DNA of 64,000 nt from Flavobacterium swingsii. GTDB lineage: Bacteria; Bacteroidota; Bacteroidia; Flavobacteriales; Flavobacteriaceae. A program made the position numbers and the translations under genes. This document shows positions 7,037 to 15,085 of this stretch, in pieces. The stretch lies in the NCBI RefSeq assembly GCF_900111965.1, contig NZ_FOJT01000006.1, positions 1 through 64,000 on the forward strand, given 5' to 3'. A model generated the notes under the pieces. It was not told the DNA's origin. It saw only the letters and a list, made by a program, of their open reading frames with translations, and did no database searches. The stretch's first letter is position 1, and each line of letters opens with the position of its first letter.

Positions 7037-7495
7037 ATGCAAAAATTACAATTTAAAAAAGAAATAAACGCATCAGCTCAAAAAGTATATGAAACGATGC
7101 TGGGCTTAAAGAACAAAGCCACTTACGAATATTGGACAGCAACTTTTAACCCTACTTCTACTTATGAGGGTAGTTGGAACAAAGGAAACAAAATCCTTTT
7201 TGTAGGAATAGATGAAAATGGTAAAAAAGGGGGAATGGTTTCGGAAATTGCAGAACACAAACCTGCCAATTTTATTTCCATTCGTCATTACGGATTTTTG
7301 GACGGAGATACCGAAGTAACCACAGGCGAACAGGTAGAAAAATGGACAGGCGGACACGAAAATTACAGCTTTCAGGAAAATAACGGCATTACAACCGTAA
7401 CCGTGGAGATGGATACTATTGATGAATATTTGGATTACTTCAATAACACTTATCCAAAAGCATTGGATAAATTAAAAGAAATTTCAGAACAGTAA
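7037..7495 (+). CDS. SRPBCC (START-like) domain protein
   Basis: 152-residue cytosolic protein with the SRPBCC/AHSA1 pattern. The N-terminal FKKEINASAQKVYETM strand-helix comes first, then a run of strands including EGSWNKGNKILFVG, GMVSEIAEHKPANFISIRH, the YSFQENNGITTVTVEM strands and a long C-terminal helix (TYPKALDKLKEISEQ) that would line the cavity. Members bind hydrophobic ligands or act as activators; the ligand here cannot be read. It has its own promoter in the 87-bp block shared with the next gene, which is also a small stand-alone domain protein. A 13-bp tandem repeat begins at its last codons. No terminator separates it clearly from the VOC gene. Confidence 0.85.
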   Translation: MQKLQFKKEINASAQKVYETMLGLKNKATYEYWTATFNPTSTYEGSWNKGNKILFVGIDENGKKGGMVSEIAEHKPANFISIRHYGFLDGDTEVTTGEQVEKWTGGHENYSFQENNGITTVTVEMDTIDEYLDYFNNTYPKALDKLKEISEQ

Positions 7496-7544
7496 AAAAG
7501 AACAGTAAAAAAGAACAGTAAAAAAGAACAGTAAAAAAGAACAG
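7487..7544 (+). repeat. 13-bp tandem repeat beginning in the SRPBCC stop region
   Basis: Four perfect copies of GAACAGTAAAAAA (7487-7538) plus a partial copy. The first copy includes the last two codons and the TAA stop of the SRPBCC gene. Thirteen is not a multiple of three, but the stop in the first copy keeps the extra copies outside the protein. Confidence 0.95.
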
Positions 7545-7586
7545 ATAATAACTGACCAAAAGCGACACAAAAACCAACAACAAACA

Positions 7587-7673
7587 GATAATAAATCATA
7601 AAAAGTTATTGAAGCATTTTGCAAAATGACTAAATTTGATATTAAAAAAATAATTAACACTTAAAGGAATAAA
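7587..7673 (+). repeat. 87-bp promoter block, copy 2
   Basis: Copy of 6943-7029 with one mismatch, ending two bases before the VOC gene ATG at 7676. Confidence 0.92.
7609..7638 (+). promoter_or_regulatory. Promoter of VOC gene
   Basis: TTG (7609-7611), 19 bases, TAAATTTG (7631-7638), identical to the promoter of the SRPBCC gene. Confidence 0.75.
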
Positions 7674-7675
7674 TT

Positions 7676-8113
7676 ATGGCACTTATCAATCCTTATTTAA
7701 ACTACAACGGAAATGCCGAAGAAGCATTCAATTTTTACAAATCAGTTTTTGGTGGTGAGTTCGCAAAAGTCATGCGTTTCAAAGACATGTCAAGCCCTGA
7801 GTTTCCAGTATCGGAAAGCGAAGCAAATAAAATAATGCACATTGCTTTACCTATTGGCAAAAATATTTTAATGGCCAATGACGTTCCAGCAAGTATGGGA
7901 CGAACAAATGAAAACGAAAACAGGTCTAAGATATCTATTAGTGCAGAAAGTCGTGAAGAAGCCGATAAATTATTCAACGGACTTTCAGCAGGCGGACAAA
8001 TTGAAATGCCTATTTCCGACAGTCCTTGGGGTTCTTATTTTGGTATGTTTAGAGACAAATACGGAATTGAATGGATGGTAGATTTTGACCCAAATTATAA
8101 AGGACAAATTTAA
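7676..8113 (+). CDS. VOC family protein, PhnB-like
   Basis: 145-residue vicinal-oxygen-chelate fold protein of the PhnB/glyoxalase-like group. It starts with the typical NPYLNYNGNAEEAFNFYKSV followed by FGGE, continues with MHIALPIGKNILMANDVP and a middle SAESREEADKLFNGLS helix, and ends with the family's PWGSYFGMFRDKYGIEWMVD. Members of this branch often lack a full metal site and their substrates are mostly unknown, so no reaction is assigned. It has the same promoter block as the SRPBCC gene upstream and converges on fumC, with a bidirectional terminator between. The two genes look like independently promoted accessory genes near the retron. Confidence 0.88.
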   Translation: MALINPYLNYNGNAEEAFNFYKSVFGGEFAKVMRFKDMSSPEFPVSESEANKIMHIALPIGKNILMANDVPASMGRTNENENRSKISISAESREEADKLFNGLSAGGQIEMPISDSPWGSYFGMFRDKYGIEWMVDFDPNYKGQI

Positions 8114-8159
8114 TCTGAATACAAAGTTGGTTTTCACCTAAATTATTAATAACGTAAAA

Positions 8160-8187
8160 AAGCCTGTAATTCTCATTACAGGCTTTT
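8160..8187. terminator. Bidirectional terminator between VOC gene and fumC
   Basis: AGCCTGTAAT/ATTACAGGCT hairpin flanked by A-run and T-run, so it can serve both convergent genes. Same sequence as at 6820. Confidence 0.88.
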
Positions 8188-8208
8188 ATTATTATTAGGA
8201 ATCAGCTA

Positions 8209-9606
8209 TTATTTTAAACTTCCAACCATTTCTTCTGGTTTTACCCAAGCATCAAAATCTTCGGCAGTTACATAACCCAAACGAACTGATTCTTCTTTTA
8301 GCGTCGTTCCGTTTTTGTGTGCTGTTTGTGCAATTTCGGCCGCTTTGTAGTAACCAATTTTTGTGTTAAGAGCCGTAACAAGCATTAATGAGTTGTTTAC
8401 CAATTCTTCAATTCTTTTGTAGTTAGGTTCTATTCCTTGTGCGCAATGTTCGTCGAAAGACATACAAGCATCTCCTAACAATCTTGCCGATTGTAAGAAA
8501 TTGGCAGCCATGAGTGGTTTGAAAACATTCAACTCATAATGTCCTTGCATTCCTCCTACAGAAATTGCAACATCGTTACCCATAACTTGCGCGCAAACCA
8601 TAGTTAATGCTTCGCATTGCGTTGGGTTTACTTTTCCTGGCATGATAGACGATCCTGGCTCATTTTCTGGGATTAAGATTTCTCCAATTCCTGAGCGTGG
8701 TCCTGAAGCCAACATACGCACATCATTTGCAATTTTGTTTAACGAAACTGCTAGTTGTTTTAGTGCTCCGTGAGTTTCTACAATAGCATCATGTGCTGCT
8801 AATGCTTCAAATTTGTTGGGTGCCGTTACAAATGGGTGACCTGTAAATTTGGCAATATATTCGGCAACTTTTACGTCATATCCTGCTGGTGTATTTAGTC
8901 CTGTTCCTACTGCTGTTCCACCAAGTGCTACTTCAGATAAGTGAGCCAATGTATTTTTTACTGCTTTTAAACCGTAGTTCAATTGTGCTACGTAACCAGA
9001 AATTTCTTGACCTAATGTTAGTGGTGTCGCATCCATAAGGTGTGTACGACCAATTTTTACTACATTATTATATGCTGTTGCTTTTGCTTGTAAAGTATCA
9101 CGTAATTTTTCTACTCCTGGAATGGTGATTTCTACTACCGATTTGTAAGCTGCAATATGCATTCCTGTTGGATACGTATCGTTAGATGATTGTGATTTGT
9201 TTACATCATCATTGGCTTTTATAAATTGTTCGCCTTCGCCAATTTTGTGTCCTGCTAAAACTTGCGCACGATTAGCCACAACTTCATTTACGTTCATATT
9301 ACTTTGTGTTCCCGAACCTGTTTGCCAGATTACAAGTGGAAACTCATCGTCTAATTTTCCGGCTAATATTTCGTCGCAAACCGCTGCAATGGCATCACGT
9401 TTGTCTGTTGGTAAAGCGCCTAAATCGCAATTTGCAAAAGCGGCTGCTTTTTTTAAGTAAGCAAAACCTTGTATAATTTCTTTTGGCATCGATGCCGATG
9501 GACCAATCTTGAAGTTGTTTCTTGAACGTTCTGTTTGAGCTCCCCAGTATTTGTTTGCTGGAACTTGTACTTCGCCCATTGTGTCTTTTTCTATTCTGTA
9601 TTCCAT
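8209..9606 (-). CDS. fumC: Class II fumarate hydratase
   Basis: 465-residue cytosolic enzyme of the citric acid cycle that interconverts fumarate and L-malate without an iron-sulfur cluster. Motifs: [10 protein letters not shown] near the N terminus, [43 protein letters not shown], the [10 protein letters not shown] segment and the family signature [13 protein letters not shown] containing the catalytic Ser loop. Length and motifs are normal, so the gene is intact. It is transcribed alone toward the VOC gene. Its last 84 bp and terminator are duplicated at 6820-6945, so the 3' end of this gene is the site of a past insertion or duplication. Dispersed element copy B lies just upstream of its start. 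Confidence 0.97.
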   Translation of the reverse strand: MEYRIEKDTMGEVQVPANKYWGAQTERSRNNFKIGPSASMPKEIIQGFAYLKKAAAFANCDLGALPTDKRDAIAAVCDEILAGKLDDEFPLVIWQTGSGTQSNMNVNEVVANRAQVLAGHKIGEGEQFIKANDDVNKSQSSNDTYPTGMHIAAYKSVVEITIPGVEKLRDTLQAKATAYNNVVKIGRTHLMDATPLTLGQEISGYVAQLNYGLKAVKNTLAHLSEVALGGTAVGTGLNTPAGYDVKVAEYIAKFTGHPFVTAPNKFEALAAHDAIVETHGALKQLAVSLNKIANDVRMLASGPRSGIGEILIPENEPGSSIMPGKVNPTQCEALTMVCAQVMGNDVAISVGGMQGHYELNVFKPLMAANFLQSARLLGDACMSFDEHCAQGIEPNYKRIEELVNNSLMLVTALNTKIGYYKAAEIAQTAHKNGTTLKEESVRLGYVTAEDFDAWVKPEEMVGSLK

Positions 9607-9650
9607 TTTTTTGTTGATTTGTTTATTCGGTTATGTGTTTATTTGGTTTT

Positions 9651-9738
9651 TAGCCCAGATTGAAACGGAAATCCTTTTGCTTTTTTCTTTAGAAAGCAAA
9701 AGATTGAAGTGTAAAGCTGGAAATAGCTTCTAAAAAAA
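9651..9738 (+). repeat. Dispersed intergenic element, copy B
   Basis: Left flank TAGCCCAGATTGAAACGGAA then ATCCTTTT, variable inverted repeat (TTTTGCTTT / AAAGCAAAA), right flank AGATTGAAGTGTAAAGCTGG, then AAATAGCTTCTAAAAAA. Compare copies at 1354, 58367 and 60749. Confidence 0.85.
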
Positions 9739-9804
9739 AGCTTGACAAAAATAATGATTCTTACTTGCTTAAAAAAATGTATTAAAATAAATTTCTAAAT
9801 ATTA

Positions 9805-9835
9805 TTGGTAAAAAGAATAATTACATTTACATTTG
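9805..9835 (+). promoter_or_regulatory. Promoter of small membrane protein gene
   Basis: TTG (9805-9807), 20 bases, TACATTTG (9828-9835). It overlaps an upstream in-frame TTG codon, which argues that translation starts at the ATG at 9863 instead. Confidence 0.65.
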
Positions 9836-9862
9836 TTGAGTATTAAAAAATTACGATTTATC

Positions 9863-10030
9863 ATGGTTGAATTTCCACAGTATTTAGGTTTCATACTTTT
9901 CTTAACCGTTCTAACTATAGGTTTTTGGTTATTGTTTTTCCTTGTAGGATTTGTTCAGTACTGGATTGGCGGTGCTTTATGGGAATTGTATAAAGAGAAA
10001 AGAGCTAAGAAACAGGAAGAGTCTAAGTAA
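9863..10030 (+). CDS. Small membrane protein, unknown function
   Basis: 55-residue protein from the ATG at 9863. It begins MVEFPQYLG, has one long or two closely packed membrane helices (residues about 8-40, rich in Phe, Leu, Gly), and ends in a strongly charged tail ELYKEKRAKKQEESK that should face the cytoplasm. I recognise no family. The gene has a good promoter 28 bases upstream and its own terminator, so it is a single-gene unit and probably real despite its size. Starting at the upstream TTG (9833) would put the -7 box inside the coding region, so I reject that start. Confidence 0.7.
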   Translation: MVEFPQYLGFILFLTVLTIGFWLLFFLVGFVQYWIGGALWELYKEKRAKKQEESK

Positions 10031-10048
10031 TTAGGTTCTTTACAAAAT

Positions 10049-10080
10049 AAAAAAACCACGCTATTAGCGTGGTTTTTTGT
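10049..10080 (+). terminator. Terminator after small membrane protein gene
   Basis: AAAAACCACGCTA/TAGCGTGGTTTTT hairpin with T-run. Confidence 0.88.
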
Positions 10081-10147
10081 TACTATAAAGTTGAAAGTCA
10101 TTGTCGATTAGCACAAGGCTTTATGACTTTATGACTTTCCTCTATTT

Positions 10148-12619
10148 TTACCCCATATTTTCGCCTTCACCATTTTCATTTTGTTTTGGCTTATTGTCTT
10201 TATCGGTTTTCTTTTTGTTGAAACGGTACGTAAAGGAGAGTGTAAATTGTCTTTGTCTCCATTGCATTTCGCTGTTTGAGTTTACTGTTGGTAGTTGCAA
10301 ATCTTGTATTCTTTTTCGAGAATTGAAAACGTCACTTACGTTGAACGAGATAGTTCCCATATCTTTTAGCACGTCTTTACTAAAAGCAACATTTGCAGCA
10401 GCAATTCCTTTTATTGTTCCTTGACGGTATTTTTGAGGAGCATTATAGGTTGCATTGGTTTGCCATTCGATTTTATATGGCAAAGTTATTTTTGATGTTA
10501 TTCTGGTAAACCATGTGTTGGCATTATAATCGAAGTTTTGTACCACTAAATTGTTTGCGCTATTTACATAAGAATAATCGCCTGTGGTTTTACTATTAAA
10601 GAAGTTGAAATTTCCGTTTAGTTTCCACCATTTTTTGAAAGCGTAGTTTAAAGTAAATTCGAAACCAGTTTTATCTTCAATTGCTAAGTTGAATGGTGTG
10701 TTGATGATTACAGGAACACCATTTATAAAATCGCCACGCTCTTTTCGTACTACTTGGAACGAGTTTGTAGTATGATTAAAATAAGCAGATGTGCTTAATG
10801 TTACTTTATCCCATTTTTTTAAATATCCTAAATCGTAAGCATCGCTCAATGCTGGATTGATGTCTGGATTTCCTTGAAATAAGTTGATATTACTCGTATA
10901 AGAAGCAAACGGATTGATAAAACGGTCTCTTGGTCTGTTAATTCGTTTGCTATAATTTAATGAAATATTACTGTTTTCAGATACTTCGTAAGTTAAGAAA
11001 GCACTTGGAAAGAAATTTTCGTAATTTTTAGTTTTATAAATGTTTGATGTCAATTGATTTACTTCGATATTAGAATTTTCATAACGAACACCAAATAAAT
11101 AAGAAAACTTATTAATTTTTGAACCAAATTGCGTGTACATAGCATTTACATTTTCTTTGTATGCTAAAATGTTTGTAAATGCAGTAATATTTGTAAACGG
11201 GCTTGTAGGAGTAGCTCTTTCTTGAACTTGATAATCGGCAAGTAAATCGACATAATTACCTCTAAAACCAGCTTCTAATCGAGAGTTTTTTCCAATAGGC
11301 AAAACATAATCCGCTTGAATAAGGTTTCTATTTTGTTTGTTGACTTTTTTGGTATTTTCTGAAGAAACAAAAGTATTGGTTTCTAGAATTGTACCTTCAA
11401 TACCTGAGAAGTCATTGTCTTTATCTTGCGAAAAGGCACCGTCAATACTTAATTGATGCCCATCTTTTTTAAATTTTGTGATAAAATTTGTGGTGTATTC
11501 TATATTTTCGCTATTAGATATTAAATCATTAAATCTTTGTCCTGTATTGATGAATGATTTGCTTCCGTCATAATTATAATACAATACATTTTCTTTGTTT
11601 CCACCTTTATTTTGGCGGTAACTTAAGGCATTTGTCCATGAGGTTTGTTTGTCTAAAAACAGTTCGATACCAAAATTTACATTAACTCCTTGGCCAAACC
11701 TTTTACTATCACGTCTTTCTTCAAGGTATGATTTTAGACTTCCGTCAGGATTTAGATTCTCTTGATCAATTTTTGTATTCCCAGGAGTTTTACGTTTGTT
11801 ATAACCTATGGTTGTAAACAAATTAAATTGTTCGCTTTTTAGGTTAATATTTGCCGAAGCGCTTGAGTTTTCTGGTTCTCCAGCCGATACGATAAATGTT
11901 CCGTTAAGTCCTTGGTTTTTTCCTTTTTTTAGAATGATATTTATAATTCCGCCACCACCTTCGGCATCATAACGAGCAGATGGATTGGTAACAACTTCTA
12001 CTTTGTCTATAGCATCGGCAGAAACAAGTCGCAAAGCATCGCTCACATTAATTGCGCTCGATGGTTTTCCATCTATTAATATTCTTACGTTTTCGTTACC
12101 ACGAAGGCTTACAGTTCCTTCGGCACTTACTGCAACCGATGGTACATTGTCTAAAACATCACTCACGGTTCCACCTCTTACTAAAATATCTTTCCCAACA
12201 TTATATACTTTTTTGTCTAGTTTGATATCGACAGTAGTTTTTTCGCCACGAATTTCGACAGCATCTAATTTTTGCGCATCATCTTCTAAAGAAATGGTAC
12301 CTAGATTTGTATTGGAATTAAATGTTTGATTTTTAAGTTCGATAGTTTTAAAAGAAATATACTCATATCTCACATCATAAGTTCCAGCGTTTATTTCGAT
12401 AGAAAATGCTCCTTTATTATCTGTGATTCCGCCAGAAACTGCTTGTGTAGTATTTGGTTTTCTAAAGGTAATTGTAGCGTATTCTAAAGGTAAAGAAGTC
12501 GTTTTTTCGATTAGTTTACCAGTAATGGTAATTTTTTTACTTTCCGGCTTTAGTTGCGCAAAAAGGGTCGAAATACTTATTAAAAATAGTAATACAAAGG
12601 CTTTTTTAGTAGAAATCAT
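10148..12619 (-). CDS. TonB-dependent-receptor-like outer membrane protein
   Basis: 823 residues from the ATG at 12619, which gives the signal peptide MISTKKAFVLLFLISISTLF cleaved after AQ; the upstream start at 12673 would bury it. Domains in order: a carboxypeptidase-regulatory-like beta-sandwich (about 30-115, GKLIEKTTSLPLEYATI), a plug domain (about 120-225, with ILVRGGTVSDVLDNVPSVAV and RGNENVRILIDGKPS), and a large C-terminal beta-barrel of the outer-membrane beta-barrel family 3 type. It lacks an obvious SusD partner beside it, so it may not be a glycan importer; peptide, iron or other uptake is possible. The tail after the barrel (NKKKTDKDNKPKQNENGEG) is hydrophilic and unusual. Neighbouring arsC-like gene is on the same strand but 66 bp away. 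Confidence 0.88.
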   Translation of the reverse strand: MISTKKAFVLLFLISISTLFAQLKPESKKITITGKLIEKTTSLPLEYATITFRKPNTTQAVSGGITDNKGAFSIEINAGTYDVRYEYISFKTIELKNQTFNSNTNLGTISLEDDAQKLDAVEIRGEKTTVDIKLDKKVYNVGKDILVRGGTVSDVLDNVPSVAVSAEGTVSLRGNENVRILIDGKPSSAINVSDALRLVSADAIDKVEVVTNPSARYDAEGGGGIINIILKKGKNQGLNGTFIVSAGEPENSSASANINLKSEQFNLFTTIGYNKRKTPGNTKIDQENLNPDGSLKSYLEERRDSKRFGQGVNVNFGIELFLDKQTSWTNALSYRQNKGGNKENVLYYNYDGSKSFINTGQRFNDLISNSENIEYTTNFITKFKKDGHQLSIDGAFSQDKDNDFSGIEGTILETNTFVSSENTKKVNKQNRNLIQADYVLPIGKNSRLEAGFRGNYVDLLADYQVQERATPTSPFTNITAFTNILAYKENVNAMYTQFGSKINKFSYLFGVRYENSNIEVNQLTSNIYKTKNYENFFPSAFLTYEVSENSNISLNYSKRINRPRDRFINPFASYTSNINLFQGNPDINPALSDAYDLGYLKKWDKVTLSTSAYFNHTTNSFQVVRKERGDFINGVPVIINTPFNLAIEDKTGFEFTLNYAFKKWWKLNGNFNFFNSKTTGDYSYVNSANNLVVQNFDYNANTWFTRITSKITLPYKIEWQTNATYNAPQKYRQGTIKGIAAANVAFSKDVLKDMGTISFNVSDVFNSRKRIQDLQLPTVNSNSEMQWRQRQFTLSFTYRFNKKKTDKDNKPKQNENGEGENMG

Positions 12620-12684
12620 AATTTGACATTTATCAATTGCAAAAATAATATGCAAATAATTTATTTCTGCCAAAGTATTGTTAA

Positions 12685-13026
12685 TTAAAGTATTTCGTTA
12701 ATTCTCTCCGTTGGTCTTGCAATTACGGCTTTATCTCCATTTACAATAATGGGTCTTTCTATGAGTTTCGGATTGTCAATCATCGCTTGAATGATTTCGT
12801 CATCAGACAGATTTTTGTTTTTATAATCTGATATCCAGATGCTTTCTTTTTTTCGAACCAAGTCTATTGGAGAAATATTTAATTTTCGGAGTAATTCTTT
12901 CAGCTCATCTTTGGTAGGGATGTTTTCAAGATAATTGACAACTTGAAAATCTTCTTTTGTGTTTTCTAAAAAACAAACACCTTCTCTAGATTTAGAACAA
13001 CGGGAATTATGGTAAATGGTAATCAT
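12685..13026 (-). CDS. ArsC/Spx family protein (arsenate reductase-like)
   Basis: 113 residues from the ATG at 13026, giving the proper N terminus MITIYHNSRCSKSREG. The Cys of RCSKS is the family's redox Cys. Later come the helix PTKDELKELLRKLNIS, LVRKKE and the ERPIIVNGDKAVIARP segment whose Arg residues bind the oxyanion in true ArsC. Family members use glutaredoxin or glutathione to reduce arsenate to arsenite, but many YfgD/ArsC-like proteins without an ars operon have unproven substrates. No arsenic transporter or ArsR is nearby, so arsenate reduction is likely by family, not shown by context. It diverges from the CPBP protease gene. Confidence 0.85.
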   Translation of the reverse strand: MITIYHNSRCSKSREGVCFLENTKEDFQVVNYLENIPTKDELKELLRKLNISPIDLVRKKESIWISDYKNKNLSDDEIIQAMIDNPKLIERPIIVNGDKAVIARPTERINEIL

Positions 13027-13085
13027 ATTTTTAGCTATATTTGGAATATTAATTAAGAAATACAAATCTAACAATTAAATAATAC

Positions 13086-14018
13086 ATGTTTATAGAACAA
13101 GCTTACAAAGGAAATAATACTTGGTGGAGAGTGCTAATAACCGCTGCCATAACAATGGGCATTTTTATTATGAATTTTATTATGTTTTTAATTGTATCTA
13201 AAGAAGATATGGCAAAAACTTATGATTTGATGAAGCAACTCCCAAAAAATTTATCGCTTTTTATTAACTTATTGCCTTTTGTCTTTTTGTTAGGAATTTT
13301 GTTTTTGTTGGTATATTTTCTTCATGAAAGGAGTATTTTGTCCTTAACAACATCTAGAAAAAAAGTTGATTATAAAAGGATTTTATTCTCGTTTGGTTTA
13401 ATCGTTTTTATTTCTTTAGCCAGTTTTGTTGTTTCTTATCAAATGGATAGTTCTAATATAAAATGGAATTTTAATCCTATAAATTTCTCCATATTATTTG
13501 TTCTCAGCTGCTTATTATTACCATTTCAAATTGGCTTAGAAGAATATTTATTTAGAGGTTTTTTAATGCAACAAGTAGGAATAGTTGTTAAAAACAGATG
13601 GTTTCCGTTGGTTCTTACTTCCGTTTTATTCGGATTGTTTCATAGCGCAAATCCTGAAGTTGCCGAAATGGGATTTGGTGTGATGACATTTTATATCGGA
13701 ACAGGTTTTTTATTGGGAATTATGACACTTATGGACGAAGGATTAGAACTGTCATTAGGATTTCATTTAGGAAATAATTTAATCGCAGCGACATTAATAA
13801 CTTCCGATTTTTCAGCATTGCAAACCGATGCAGTTTTTAAATATTCTGGCGTTCAAAACCCAAATGATATGCTAACTGAAATGATAATTTCTATAGTTAT
13901 TACGTATCCAATCATCTTATTTATTTTGGCAAAAAAATACAATTGGACCAATTGGAAACAAAAATTAACTGGAAAAATAATAGCAATTCCAGAATTGGTA
14001 AACGTAGAAAATGACTAA
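13086..14018 (+). CDS. CPBP family intramembrane metalloprotease
   Basis: 310-residue integral membrane protein with about eight helices. It carries the CPBP (Abi/CaaX-like) motifs: EEYLFRGFLMQQ with the paired Glu and the Arg, then FGLFHSANPE with a His in the next helix, and LGFHLGNNL with the third conserved His/Asn. These residues form the active site in Rce1-type proteases. Bacterial members process or modify membrane proteins, but the substrate here is unknown. The last eight bases overlap the start of the menE-like gene, so the two are translationally coupled. Confidence 0.9.
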   Translation: MFIEQAYKGNNTWWRVLITAAITMGIFIMNFIMFLIVSKEDMAKTYDLMKQLPKNLSLFINLLPFVFLLGILFLLVYFLHERSILSLTTSRKKVDYKRILFSFGLIVFISLASFVVSYQMDSSNIKWNFNPINFSILFVLSCLLLPFQIGLEEYLFRGFLMQQVGIVVKNRWFPLVLTSVLFGLFHSANPEVAEMGFGVMTFYIGTGFLLGIMTLMDEGLELSLGFHLGNNLIAATLITSDFSALQTDAVFKYSGVQNPNDMLTEMIISIVITYPIILFILAKKYNWTNWKQKLTGKIIAIPELVNVEND

Positions 14019-15060
14019 ACCAACCTACAAAAATGTTCATAATAAGTTTAAACTAAATGGTTTTCATTTTACCAAAGATGATCTTTGTCGTGTGGCTTTT
14101 AGTTATATAAAAGAAGGGACGGAACACGAAAAACCACTAGGTTCCTTTATTCTCGATTGGTTTGATGATAAATCTTATCTAGAAATTAAGACTTCCGGAA
14201 CAACAGGAACACCAAAAATAATTCGAGTCGAAAAACAAGCTATGGTCAATTCGGCAGTAGCAACGGGTGATTTTTTCGAGCTAAAATCAGGTGATAAAGC
14301 CCTAAATTGTTTGTCTGTAAAATATATTGCAGGGAAAATGATGTTTGTTCGTGCTTTTATTTTGGGTTTAGATTTAGATTCTGTTGATCCAACTTCTGCA
14401 CCAATGAATCGGAACGAAAATCAATATGATTTTGTAGCTATGGTTCCATTACAAGTCGAAAATTCGTTAACACAATTACATCAAATAAAGACATTGATTA
14501 TTGGTGGTGCAAAAATAAATTTTGGTTTAGAAAAAAAACTAATTCAATCTAAATGTAACGCTTTCGAAACTTACAGCATGACCGAAACCGTTACGCATAT
14601 TGCGGCCAAAAGAGTAGGAGAGAAGGCATTTACAACCTTACCAAATGTTTCAATTTCGCAAGATGATAGGGATTGTTTGGTTATTTCTGCTCCAAATTTG
14701 AATGCAAAAAATATAATTACAAATGATGTTATCGAATTAGTTTCTAACAATCAATTTATATGGTTGGGAAGACAAGATAATGTTATAAATAGTGGTGGAA
14801 TAAAATTATTTCCAGAACAAATAGAAGCAAAGCTTTCAGAAAAAATTGCCAATAGATTTTTTGTTTCAGGAATTCCTGACGAAAAATTAGGCGAACAATT
14901 AATACTTTTTATCGAAGGAAATCCATACGAAATTGAATCTTCCCTTTTTGATGATTTAGATAAATATGAAAAACCAAAACAAATAAAATTCATTCCTCAT
15001 TTCGCTGAAACCGAAACTGGAAAAATTAAAAGAAATGAAGTTATAGCTTCATTTTTATAA
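14011..15060 (+). CDS. menE: AMP-binding ligase, probable o-succinylbenzoate-CoA ligase
   Basis: 349 residues of the acyl-adenylate-forming family, shorter than most because the N-terminal region is small, as in flavobacterial MenE proteins. Motifs: the phosphate loop TSGTTGTPKII, YSMTETVTH (A5), WLGRQDNVINSGGIKLFPEQ (A8 hinge) and a C-terminal TGKIKRNEV with the catalytic Lys. MenE activates o-succinylbenzoate with ATP and CoA in menaquinone synthesis. No other men genes are in the window, so the substrate rests on resemblance and length only; another acyl-CoA ligase is possible. It overlaps the CPBP gene by eight bases and is followed 25 bases later by lpxD. Confidence 0.72.
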   Translation: MTKPTYKNVHNKFKLNGFHFTKDDLCRVAFSYIKEGTEHEKPLGSFILDWFDDKSYLEIKTSGTTGTPKIIRVEKQAMVNSAVATGDFFELKSGDKALNCLSVKYIAGKMMFVRAFILGLDLDSVDPTSAPMNRNENQYDFVAMVPLQVENSLTQLHQIKTLIIGGAKINFGLEKKLIQSKCNAFETYSMTETVTHIAAKRVGEKAFTTLPNVSISQDDRDCLVISAPNLNAKNIITNDVIELVSNNQFIWLGRQDNVINSGGIKLFPEQIEAKLSEKIANRFFVSGIPDEKLGEQLILFIEGNPYEIESSLFDDLDKYEKPKQIKFIPHFAETETGKIKRNEVIASFL

Positions 15061-15085
15061 ATCAATCAAAATCCAACCAAACTAT

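Noticed and set aside
6820..8290. The fumC end copies as attachment sites of an integrative element.
   Set aside because: No integrase, excisionase or second mobile gene is present, and the copies lie on the inner side of the retron. It is kept only as a duplication or insertion border, not as an attachment site.
9833..9862. Start of the small membrane protein at the TTG at 9833.
   Set aside because: The TTG overlaps the -7 promoter box TACATTTG, so transcription would begin after it; ATG 9863 is used instead.
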